Assembly (NCBI RefSeq): GCF_051014445.1
Contig: NC_135134.1
Coordinates: 11,127,672-11,191,671 of the forward strand
Reading direction: 5' to 3'
Length of the DNA stretch: 64,000 bases
Source: Colletes latitarsis
Taxonomy: Eukaryota > Arthropoda > Insecta > Hymenoptera > Colletidae
Shown here in pieces: positions 50,768 through 62,465 of the stretch. The notes beneath the pieces are model-generated. The model did no database searches, had not been told where the DNA came from, and saw nothing but the letters and a program-made list of their open reading frames with translations. The stretch's first letter is position 1. Each line of letters opens with the position of its first letter. The position numbers and the translations under genes are program-made.

Positions 50768-53700
50768 ACTATGTGATCCAAACCAGAAAAAACCCAGGAT
50801 CTGGCCAACAAGGATGTGAAGAATGCAAAAGTATGAGCCTGATGAGTGCAAATCCCAGACCTAACCCAGACCTAACATGCGTTATCCTCTAAAATATTGA
50901 TCGAGACCAGGTTTAATCGACTGTTTCAGTGTGGTCCCACATTACTACGTGATCCAAGCCAAAAAAAGCCCAGAATCTGGCCAACAAGTATGAGAAATAT
51001 GCGAAAGTATGAGCCTGATGAGAGCAAATCCCAGACCTAACATAGACCTGACATGCGTTATCTTCTAAAATATTGATCGAAACCAGGTTTAATCGACTGT
51101 TTCAGTGTGGTACCACATTACTATGTGATCCAAACCAGACAAAACCCAGGATCTGGCCAACAAGGATGTGAAGAATGCGAAAGTATGAGACTGAAGAGGG
51201 CAAATCCCAGACCTAACCCAGACCCAACATGCGTTATCCTCTAAAATATTGATCGAGACAAGGTTTAATCGACTGTTTCAGTGTGGTCCCACATTACTGC
51301 GTGATCCAAGCCAAAAAAAGCCCAGAATCTGGCCAACAAGTATGAGAAATATGCGAAAGTATGAGCCTGATGAGTGCAAATCCCAGACCTAACCTAGACC
51401 TAACATGCGTTATCCTCTAAAATATTGACCGAGACCAGCATTAGACGACAGTTTCAGTGTGGTACCACATTACTACGTGATCCAAACCAGAAAAAGCCCA
51501 GGATCTGGCCATCAAGTATGAGAAATATGCGAATGTATGAGCCTGATGAGACCAAATCCCAGACCTAACCTAGACCTGACATGCGTTATCCTCAAAAATA
51601 TTGATCGGAACCAGGTTTAATGGACTGTTTCAGTGTGGTACCGCATTACTACGTGATCTAAACCATAAAAGGCCAAGAATCTGGCCATCAAGTATGAGAA
51701 ATATGCGAAAGTATGAGCCTGATGAGTGCAAATCCCAGACCTAACCTAGACCTAACATGCGTTATCCTCTAAAATATTGACCGAGACCAGGATTAGTCGA
51801 CTGTTTCAGTGTGGTACCACATTACTACGTGATGCAAACCAGAAATAGCCCAGGATCTGGCCATCAAGTATGAAAAATATGCGAATGTATGAGCCTGATG
51901 AGGGCAAATCCCAGACCTAACCCAGACCTAACATGCGTTATCCTCTAAAATATTGATCGAAACCAGGTTTAATGGACAGTTTCAGTGTGGTACCACATTA
52001 CTACGTGTCCCAAGCCAAAAAAAGCCCAGAATCTGGCCAACAAGTATGAGAAATATGCGAAAGTATGAGCCAGATGAATGCAAATCCCAGACCTAACATA
52101 GACCTGACATGCGTTATCCTCTAAAATATTGATCGAGACCAGGTTTAATCGACTGTTTCAGTGTGGTCCCACATTACTACATGATCCAAACCAGAAAAAG
52201 CCCAGGATCTGGCCATCAAGTATGAGAAATATGCGAATGTATGAGCCTGATGAGACCAAATCCCAGCCCTAACCTAGACCTAACATGCGTTATCCTCTAA
52301 AATATTGATCGTGACCAGGTTTAGTCGACTGTTTCAGTGTGGTACCACATTACTATGTGATACAAACCAGAAAAAACCCAGGATCTGGCCAACAAGGATG
52401 TGAAGAATGCGAAAGTATGAGACTGAAGAGGGCAAATCCCAGACCTAACCCAGACCTAATATGGGTTATCCTCTAAAACATTGATCGAAACCAGGTTTAA
52501 TGGACTGTTTCAGTGTGGTACCGCATTACTACGTGATCGAAACCAGAAAAAGACCAGAATCTGTCCATCAAGTATCAGAAATATGCGAAAGTATGTGCCT
52601 GATGAGAGCAAATCCCAGCCCTAACCTAGACCTAACTTGCGTTATCCTCTAAAATATTGATCGCGACCAGGTTTAATGGACAGTTTCAGTGTGGTACCAC
52701 ATTACTACGTGTCCCAAGCCAAAAAAAGCCCAGAATCTGGCCAACAAGTATGAGAAATATGCGAAAGTATGAGCCAGATGAATGCAAATCCCAGACCTAA
52801 CCTAGACCTAACATGCGTTATCCTCTAAAATATTGACCGAGACCAGGATTAGTCGACTGTTTCAGTGTGGTACCACATTACTACGTGATCCAAACCAGAA
52901 AAAGCCCAGGATCTGGCCATCAAGTATGAGAAATATGCGAATGTATGAGCCTGATGAGACCAAATCCCAGACCTAACATAGACCTGACATGCGTTATCCT
53001 CTAAAATATTGATCGAGACCAGGTTTAATCGACTGTTTCAGTGTGGTCCCACATTACTACATGATCCAAACCAGAAAAAGCCCAGGATCTGGCCATCAAG
53101 TATGAGAAATATGCGAATGTATGAGCCTGATGAGACCAAATCCCAGCCCTAACCTAGACCTAACATGCGTTATCCTCTAAAATATTGATCGTGACCAGGT
53201 TTAGTCGACTGTTTCAGTGTGGTACCACATTACTACGTGTCCCAAGCCAAAAAAAGCCCAGAATCTGGCCAACAAGTATGAGAAATATGCGAAAGTATGA
53301 GCCAGATGAATGCAAATCCCAGACCTAACCTAGACCTAACATGCGTTATCCTCTAAAATATTGACCGAGACCAGGATTAGTCGACTGTTTCAGTGTGGTA
53401 CCACATTACTACGTGATCCAAACCAGAAAAAGCCCAGGATCTGGCCATCAAGTATGAGAAATATGCGAATGTATGAGCCTGATGACAGCAAATCCCAGAC
53501 CTAACCCAGACCTAACATGCGTTATCCTCTAAAATATTGATCGAAACCAGGTTTAATGGACAGTTTCAGTGTGGTACCACATTACTACGTGTCCCAAGCC
53601 AAAAAAAGCCCAGAATCTGGCCAACAAGTATGAGAAATATGCGAAAGTATGAGCCAGATGAATGCAAATCCCAGACCTAACCTAGACCTAACATGCGTTG

Positions 53701-56219
53701 TCCTCTAAAATATTGACCGAGACCAGCATTAGTCGACAGTTTCAGTGTGGTACCACATTACTACGTGATCCAAACCAGAAAAAGCCCAGGATCTGGCCAC
53801 CAAGTATGAGAAATATGCGAATGTATGAGCCTGATGAGACCAAATCCCAGCCCTAACCTAGACCTAACATGCGTTATCCTCTAAAATATTGATCGTGACC
53901 AGGTTTAGTCGACTGTTTCAGTGTGGTACCACATTACTACGTGAACCAAACCAGTAAAAGCCCAGGATCTGGCCAACAAGTATGAGAGATATTGCGAAAG
54001 TATGAGCCAGATGAATGCAAATCCCAGACCTAACATAGACCTGACATGCGTTATCCTCTAAAATATTGATCGAGACCAGCATTAGTCGACTGTTTCAGTG
54101 TGGTACCACATTACTACGTGATCCAAACCAGAAAAAGCCCAGGATCTGGCCAACAAGTATGAGAAATATGCGAAATCATGAGCCTGATGAGGGGCAAATC
54201 CTAGACCTAACCGAGACTATAACATGCGTTATCCTCAAAAATATTGATCGGAACCAGGTTTAATGGACTGTTTCAGTGTGGTACCACATTACTATGTGAT
54301 CCAAACCAGAAAAAACCCAGGATCTGGCCAACAAGGATGTGAGGAATGCAAAAGTATGAGCCTGATGAGTGCAAATCCCAGACCTAACCCAGACCTAACA
54401 TCCTCTAAAATATTGATCGAGACCAGGTTTAATCGACTGTTTCAGTGTGGTCCCACATTACTACGTGATCCAAGCCAAAAAAAACCCGGAATCTGGCCAA
54501 CAAGTATGAGAAATATGCGAAAGTATGAGCCTGATGAGAGCAAATCCCAGACCTAACATAGACCTGACATGCGTTATCCTCTAAAATATTGATCGAAACC
54601 AGGTTTAATCGACTGTTTCAGTGTGGTACCACATTACTATGTGATCCAAACCAGAAAAAACCCAGGATCTGGCCAACAAGGATGTGAGGAATGCGAAAGT
54701 ATGAGACTGAAGAGGGCAAATCCCAGACCTAACCCAGACCCAACATGCGTTATCCTCTAAAATATTGATCGAGACAAGGTTTAATCGACAGTTTCAGTGT
54801 GGTACCACATTACTACGTGATCCAAACCAGAAAAAGCCCAGGATCTGGCCATCAAGTATGAGAAATATGCGAATGTATGAGCCTGATGAGACCAAATCCC
54901 AGCCCTAACCTAGACCTAACATGCGTTATCCTCAAAAATATTGATTGGAACCAGGTTTAATGGACTGTTTCAGTGTGGTACCGCATTACTACGTGATCTA
55001 AACCATAAAAGGCCAAGAATCTGGCCATCAAGTATGAGAAATATGCGAAAGTATGAGCCTGATGAGTGCAAATCCCAGACCTAACCTAGACCTAACATGC
55101 GTTATCCTCTAAAATATTGACCGAGACCAGGATTAGTCCACTGTTTCAGTGTGGTACCGCATTACTACGTGATCCAAACCAGAAAAAGCCCAGGATCTGG
55201 CCATCAAGTATGAGAAATATGCGAATGTATGAGCCTGATGAAAGCAAATCCCAGACCTAACCCAGACCTAACATGCGTTATCCTCTAAAATATTGATCGA
55301 AACCAGGTTTAATGGACAGTTTCAGTGTGGTACCACAATACTACGTGTCCCAAGCCAAAAAAAGCCCAGAATCTGGCCAACAAGTATGAGAAATATGCGA
55401 AAGTATGAGCCAGATGAATGCAAATCCCAGACCTAACCTAGACCTAACATGCGTTGTCCTCTAAAATATTGACCGAGACCAGCATTAGTCGACAGTTTCA
55501 GTGTGGTACCACATTACTACGTGATCCAAACCAGAAAAAGCCCAGCATCTGGCCATCAAGTATGAGAAATATGCGAATGTTTGAGCCTGATAGGAGCAAA
55601 TCCCAGAACTAACATAGACCTAACATGCGTTATCCTCTAAAATATTGATCGAAACCAGGTTTAATGGACAGTTTCAGTGTGGTACCACATTACTACGTGA
55701 TCCAAACCAGAAAAAGCCCAGGATCTGGCCATCAAGTATGAGAAATATGCGAATGTTTGAGCCTGATAGGAGCAAATCCCAGAACTAACATAGACCTAAC
55801 ATGCGTTATCCTCTAAAATATTGATCGAAACCAGGTTTAATGGACAGTTTCAGTGTAGTACCACATTACTACGTGATCCAAGCCAAAAAAAGCACAGAAT
55901 CTGGCCATCAAGTATGAGAAATATGCGAATGTTTGAGCCTGATAGGAGCAAATCCCAGACCTAACCTAGACCTAACATGCGTTATCCTCTAAAATATTGA
56001 CCGAGACCAGGATTAGTCGACTGTTTCAGTGTGGTACCACATTACTACGTGATCCAAACCAGAAAAAGCCCAGGATCTGGCCATCAAGTATGAGAAATAT
56101 GCGAATGTATGAGCCTGATGAGAGCAAATCCCAGACCTAACCCAGACCTAATATGCGTTATCCTCTAAAATATTGATCGAAACCAGGTTTAATGGACAGT
56201 TTCAGTGTGGTACCACATT
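50768..56219 (+). repeat. Block F, long unit copy 1 (5.45 kb, 31 monomers)
   Basis: Aligns with 56,220-61,151. The offset is 5,452 bp from 50,768 to about 52,960 (markers GATGCAAACCAGAAATAGCC at 51,831/57,283 and TCGCGACC at 52,661/58,113). It then becomes 4,924 bp because this copy has three extra monomers around 52,960-53,490, built from nearby copies (52,181 recurs at 53,061; 52,711 recurs at 53,239). After 54,060 it is 5,099-5,106 bp, then 4,930 bp from about 55,130 (marker GATTAGTCCACTG at 55,131/60,061). Each change but one (a 7-bp loss) is a whole-monomer step. Confidence 0.82.
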
Positions 56220-58264
56220 ACTATGTGATCCAAACCAGAAAAAACCCAGGATCTGGCCAACAAGGATGTGAAGAATGCAAAAGTATGAGCCTGATGAGTG
56301 CAAATCCCAGACCTAACCCAGACCTAACATGCGTTATCCTCTAAAATATTGATCGAGACCAGGTTTAATCGACTGTTTCAGTGTGGTCCCACATTACTAC
56401 GTGATCCAAGCCAAAAAAAGCCCAGAATCTGGCCAACAAGTATGAGAAATATGCGAAAGTATGAGCCTGATGAGAGCAAATCCCAGACCTAACATAGACC
56501 TGACATGCGTTATCCTCTAAAATATTGATCGAAACCAGGTTTAATCGACTGTTTCAGTGTGGTACCACATTACTATGTGATCCAAACCAGACAAAACCCA
56601 GGATCTGGCCAACAAGGATGTGAAGAATGCGAAAGTATGAGACTGAAGAGGGCAAATCCCAGACCTAACCCAGACCCAACATGCGTTATCCTCTAAAATA
56701 TTGATCGAGACAAGGTTTAATCGACTGTCTCAGTGTGGTCCCACATTACTACGTGATCCAAGCCAAAAAAAGCCCAGAATCTGGCCAACAAGTATGAGAA
56801 ATATGCGAAAGTATGAGCCTGATGAGTGCAAATCCCAGACCTAACCTAGACCTAACATGCGTTATCCTCTAAAATATTGACCGAGACCAGCATTAGACGA
56901 CAGTTTCAGTGTGGTACCACATTACTACGTGATCCAAACCAGAAAAAGCCCAGGATCTGGCCATCAAGTATGAGAAATATGCGAATGTATGAGCCTGATG
57001 AGACCAAATCCCAGCCCTAACCTAGACCTAACATGCGTTATCCTCAAAAATATTGATCGGAACCAGGTTTAATGGACTGTTTCAGTGTGGTACCGCATTA
57101 CTACGTGATCTAAACCATAAAAGGCCAAGAATCTGGCCATCAAGTATGAGAAATATGCGAAAGTATGAGCCTGATGAGTGCAAATCCCAGACCAAACCTA
57201 GACCTAACATGCGTTATCCTCTAAAATATTGACCGAGACCAGGATTAGTCGACTGTTTCAGTGTGGTACCACATTACTACGTGATGCAAACCAGAAATAG
57301 CCCAGGATCTGGCCATCAAGTATGAAAAATATGCGAATGTATGAGCCTGATGAGAGCAAATCCCAGACCTAACCCAGACCTAACATGCGTTATCCTCTAA
57401 AATATTGATCGAAACCAGGTTTAATGGACAGTTTCAGTGTGGTACCACATTACTACGTGTCCCAAGCCAAAAAAAGCCCAGAATCTGGCCAACAAGTATG
57501 AGAAATATGCGAAAGTATGAGCCAGATGAATGCAAATCCCAGACCTAACATAGACCTGACATGTGTTATCCTCTAAAATATTGATCGAGACCAGGTTTAA
57601 TCGACTGTTTCAGTGTGGTCCCACATTACTACATGATCCAAACCAGAAAAAGCACAGGATCTGGCCATCAAGTATGAGAAATATGCGAATGTATGAGCCT
57701 GATGAGACCAAATCCCAGCCCTAACCTAGACCTAACATGCGTTATCCTCTAAAATATTGATCGTGACCAGGTTTAGTCGACTGTTTCAGTGTGGTACCAC
57801 ATTACTATGTGATACAAACCAGAAAAAACCCAGGATATGGCCAACAAGGATGTGAAGAATGCGAAAGTATGAGACTGAAGAGGGCAAATCCCAGACCTAA
57901 CCCAGACCTAATATGGGTTATCCTCTAAAACATTGATCGAAACCAGGTTTAATGGACTGTTTCAGTGTGGTACCGCATTACTACGTGATCGAAACCAGAA
58001 AAAGACCAGAATCTGTCCATCAAGTATCAGAAATATGCGAAAGTATGAGCCTGATGAGAGCAAATCCCAGCCCTAACCTAGACCTAACTTGCGTTATCCT
58101 CTAAAATATTGATCGCGACCAGGTTTAATGGACAGTTTCAGTGTGGTACCACATTACTACGTGTCCCAAGCCAAAAAAAGCCCAGAATCTGGCCAACAAG
58201 TATGAGAAATATGCGAAAGTATGAGCCAGATGAATGCAAATCCCAGACCTAACCTAGACCTAAC

Positions 58265-58440
58265 ATGCGTTATCCTCTAAAATATTGACCGAGACCAGGA
58301 TTAGTCGACTGTTTCAGTGTGGTACCACATTACTACGTGATCCAAACCAGAAAAAGCCCAGGATCTGGCCATCAAGTATGAGAAATATGCGAATGTATGA
58401 GCCTGATGAGAGCAAATCCCAGACCTAACCCAGACCTAAC
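58265..58440 (+). repeat. Representative 176-bp monomer
   Basis: This unit is typical of the later part of the array and serves as the reference for positions. It contains, in order: ATGCGTTATCC (1-11), CTAAAATATT (about 13-22), a GACC/GAAACC variable site (about 23-32), a TTAGTCGACTG region (about 38-48), the palindrome TGTGGTACCACA (54-65), ATTACTACGTGATCC (66-80), an A-tract (86-91), CCAGGATCTGG (94-104), GTATGAG (112-118), ATATGCG (121-127), a second GTATGAG (131-137) and two AGACCTAAC-like copies near the 3' end. The choice of start is arbitrary. Confidence 0.92.
58318..58329. other. Perfect 12-bp palindrome TGTGGTACCACA (KpnI site), once per monomer
   Basis: Shown for the reference monomer; it recurs in the majority of monomers at unit positions 54-65. 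The sequence equals its own reverse complement. Common variants are TGTGGTCCCACA, which keeps both five-base arms, and TGTGGTACCGCA or TGTGATACCACA, each breaking one pair. Short dyads are known to be enriched in centromeric satellites that lack a CENP-B box. Any function here is inference. Confidence 0.8.
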
Positions 58441-61151
58441 ATGCGTTATCCTCTAAAATATTGATCGAAACCAGGTTTAATGGACAGTTTCAGTGTGGTA
58501 CCACATTACTACGTGTCCCAAGCCAAAAAAAGCCCAGAATCTGGCCAACAAGTATGAGAAATATGCGAAAGTATGAGCCAGATGAATGCAAATCCCAGAC
58601 CTAACCTAGACCTAACATGCGTTGTCCTCTAAAATATTGACCGAGACCAGCATTAGTCGACAGTTTCAGTGTGGTACCACATTACTACGTGATCCAAACC
58701 AGAAAAAGCCCAGGATCTGGCCACCAAGTATGAGAAATATGCGAATGTATGAGCCTGATGAGACCAAATCCCAGCCCTAACCTAGACCTAACATGCGTTA
58801 TCCTCTAAAATATTGATCGTGACCAGGTTTAGTCGACTGTTTCAGTGTGGTACCACATTACTACGTGAACCAAACCAGTAAAAGCCCAGGATCTGGCCAA
58901 CAAGTATGAGAGATATGCGAAAGTATGAGCCTGATGAGAGCAAATCCCAGACCTAACATAGACCTGACATGCGTTATCCTCTAAAATATTGATCGAGACC
59001 AGGTTTAATCGACTGTTTCAGTGTGGTCCCACATTACTACGTGATCCAAACCAGAAAAAGCCCAGGATCTGGTCATCAAGTATGAGAAATATGCGAAAGT
59101 ATGTGCCTGATGAGTGCAAATCCCAGACCTAACCTAGACCTAACATGCGTTATCCTCTAAAATATTGACCGAGACCAGGATTAGTCGACTGTTTCAGTGT
59201 GGTACCACATTACTACCTGATCCAAGCCAAAAAAAGCCCAGGATCTGGCCAACAAGTATGAGAAATATGCGAAATCATGAGCCTGATGAGGGGCAAATCC
59301 TAGACCTAACCGAGACTATAACATGCGTTATCCTCAAAAATATTGATCGGAACCAGGTTTAATGGACTGTTTCAGTGTGGTACCACATTACTATGTGATC
59401 CAAACCAGAAAAAACCCAGGATCTGGCCAACAAGGATGTGAGGAATGCTAAAGTATGAGCCTGATGAGTGCAAATCCCAGACCTAACCCAGACCTAACAT
59501 GCGTCATCCTCTAAAATATTGATCGAGACCAGGTTTAATCGACTGTTTCAGTGTGGTCCCACATTACTACGTGATCCAAGCCAAAAAAAACCCGGAATCT
59601 GGCCAACAAGTATGAGAAATATGCGAAAGTATGAGCCTGATGAGAGCAAATCCCAGACCTAACATAGACCTGACATGCGTTATCCTCTAAAATATTGATC
59701 GAAACCAGGTTTAATCGACTGTTTCAGTGTGGTACCACATTACTATGTGATCCAAACCAGAAAAAACCCAGGATCTGGCCAACAAGGATGTGAAGAATGC
59801 GAAAGTATGAGACTGAAGAGGGCAAATCCCAGACCTAACCCAGACCCAACATGCGTTATCCTCTAAAATATTGATCGAGACAAGGTTTAATCGACAGTTT
59901 CAGTGTGGTACCACATTACTACGTGATCCAAACCAGAAAAAGCCCAGGATCTGGTCATCAAGTATGAGAAATATGCGAAAGTATGAGCCTGATGAGTGCA
60001 AATCCCAGACCTAACCTAGACCTAACATGCGTTATCCTCTAAAATATTGACCGAGACCAGGATTAGTCCACTGTTTCAGTGTGGTACCGCATTACTACGT
60101 GATCCAAACCAGAAAAAGCCCAGGATCTGGCCATCAAGTATGAGAAATATGCGAATGTATGAGCCTGATGAAAGCAAATCCCAGACCTAACCCAGACCTA
60201 ACATGCGTTATCCTCTAAAATATTGATCGAAACCAGGTTTAATGGACAGTTTCAGTGTGGTACCACAATACTACGTGTCCCAAGCCAAAAAAAGCCCAGA
60301 ATCTGGCCAACAAGTATGAGAAATATGCGAAAGTATGAGCCAGATGAATGCAAATCCCAGACCTAACCTAGACCTAACATGCGTTGTCCTCTAAAATATT
60401 GACCGAGACCAGCATTAGTCGACAGTTTCAGTGTGGTACCACATTACTACGTGATCCAAACCACAAAAAGCCCAGCATCTGGCCATCAAGTATGAGAAAT
60501 ATGCGAATGTTTGAGCCTGATAGGAGCAAATCCCAGAACTAACATAGACCTAACATGCGTTATCCTCTAAAATATTGATCGAAACCAGGTTTAATGGACA
60601 GTTTCAGTGTGGTACCACATTACTACGTGATCCAAACCAGAAAAAGCCCAGGATCTGGCCATCAAGTATGAGAAATATGCGAATGTTTGAGCCTGATAGG
60701 AGCAAATCCCAGAACTAACATAGACCTAACATGCGTTATCCTCTAAAATATTGATCGGAACCAGGTTTAATGGACAGTTTCAGTGTGGTACCACATTACT
60801 ACGTGATCCAAGCCAAAAAAAGCACAGAATCTGGCCATCAAGTATGAGAAATATGCGAATGTTTGAGCCTGATAGGAGCAAATCCCAGACCTAACCTAGA
60901 CCTAACATGCGATATCCTCTAAAATATTGACCGAGACCAGGATTAGTCGACTGTTTCAGTGTGGTACCACATTACTACCTGATCCAAGCCAAAAAAAGCC
61001 CAGGATCTGGCCAACAAGTATGAGAAATATGCGAAATCATGAGCCTGATGAGGGGCAAATCCTAGACCTAACCGAGACCATAACATGCGTTATCCTCAAA
61101 AATATTGATCGGAACCAGGTTTAATGGACTGTTTCAGTGTGGTACCACATT

Positions 61152-62465
61152 ACTATGTGATCCAAACCAGAAAAAACCCAGGATCTGGCCAACAAGGATG
61201 TGAAGAATGCAAAAGTATGAGCCTGATGAGTGCAAATCCCAGACCTAACCCAGACCTAACATGCGTTATCCTCTAAAATATTGATCGAGACCAGGTTTAA
61301 TCGACTGTTTCAGTGTGGTCCCACATTACTACGTGATCCAAGCCAAAAAAAGCCCAGAATCTGGCCAACAAGTATGAGAAATATGCGAAAGTATGAGCCT
61401 GTTGAGAATAAATCCCAGACCTAACATAGACCTGACATGCGTTATCCTCTAAAATATTGATCGAAACCAGGTTTAATCGACTGTTTCAGTGTGGTACCAC
61501 ATTACTATGTGATCCAAACCAGAAAAAACCCGGGATCTGGCCAACAAGGATGTGAAGAATGCGAAAGTATGAGACTGAAGAGGGCAAATCCCAGACCTAA
61601 CATGCGTTATCCTCTAAAATATTGATCGAGACAAGGTTTAATCGACTGTTTCAGTGTGGTCCCACATTACTACGTGATCCAAGCCAAAAAAAGCCCAGAA
61701 TCTGGCCAACAAGTATGAGAAATATGCGAAAGTATGAGCCTGATGAGTGCAAATCCCAGACCTAACCTAGACCTAACATGCGTTATCCTCTAAAATATTG
61801 ACCGAGACCAGCATTAGACGACAGTTTCAGTGTGGTACCACATTACTACGTGATCCAAACCAGAAAAAGCCCAGGATCTGGCCATCAAGTATGAGAAATA
61901 TGCGAATGTATGAGCCTGATGAGACCAAATCCCAGCCCTAACCTTGACCTAACATGCGTTATCCTCAAAAATATTGATCGGAACCATGTTTAATGGACTG
62001 TTTCAGTGTGGTACCGCATTACTACCTGATCTAAACCATAAAAGGCCAAGAATCTGGCCATCAAGTATGAGAAATATGCGAAAGTATGAGCCTGATGAGT
62101 GCAAATCCCAGACCTAACCTAGACCTAACATGCGTTATCCTCTAAAATATTGACCGAGACCAGGATTAGTCGACTGTTTCAGTGTGGTACCACATTACTA
62201 CGTGATCCAAACCAGAAAAAGCCCAGGATCTGGCCATCAAGTATGAGAAATATGCGAATGTAGGAGCCTGATGAGAGCAAATCCCAGACCTAACCCAGAC
62301 CTAACATGCGTTATCCTCTAAAATATTGATCGAAACCAGGTTTAATGGACAGTTTCAGTGTGGTACCACATTACTACGTGTCCCAAGCCAAAAAAGGCCC
62401 AGAATCTGGCCAACAAGTATGAGAAATATGCGAAAGTATGAGCCAGATGAATGCAAATCTCAGAC
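61152..62465 (+). repeat. Block F, partial copy 3
   Basis: Matches 56,220 to about 57,535 (offset 4,932 bp, dropping by about 11 bp after a small deletion near 61,600). Shared order: AATGCAAAAGTATGAG unit, GTGGTCCCAC unit, GAGACAAGG unit, CAGCATTAGACGACAG unit, CATAAAAGGCC unit, GTGTCCCAAGCC unit. It diverges at about 62,465, where GACCTAACCTAGACC replaces GACCTAACATAGACC. Confidence 0.8.

Larger units (their letters stand above)
56220..61151 (+). repeat. Block F, long unit copy 2 (4.93 kb, 28 monomers)
   Basis: Colinear with copy 1 minus three monomers around 58.4 kb, plus one monomer near 58.98-59.16 kb, minus one CATAAAAGGCC monomer near 59.95 kb. At about 60,978 it diverges from copy 1: TACCTGATCCAAGCC and a 178-bp GGGGCAAATCC unit replace ordinary units. 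That section resembles 59,165-59,460 (offset 1,762 bp, ten monomers). Confidence 0.82.

Noticed and set aside
54263..54556. 97-codon open frame, the longest in the window
   Set aside because: It begins with ATG but arises from a 7-bp deletion at a unit border that joins two satellite frames. The sister copy near 59.4-59.65 kb lacks it.
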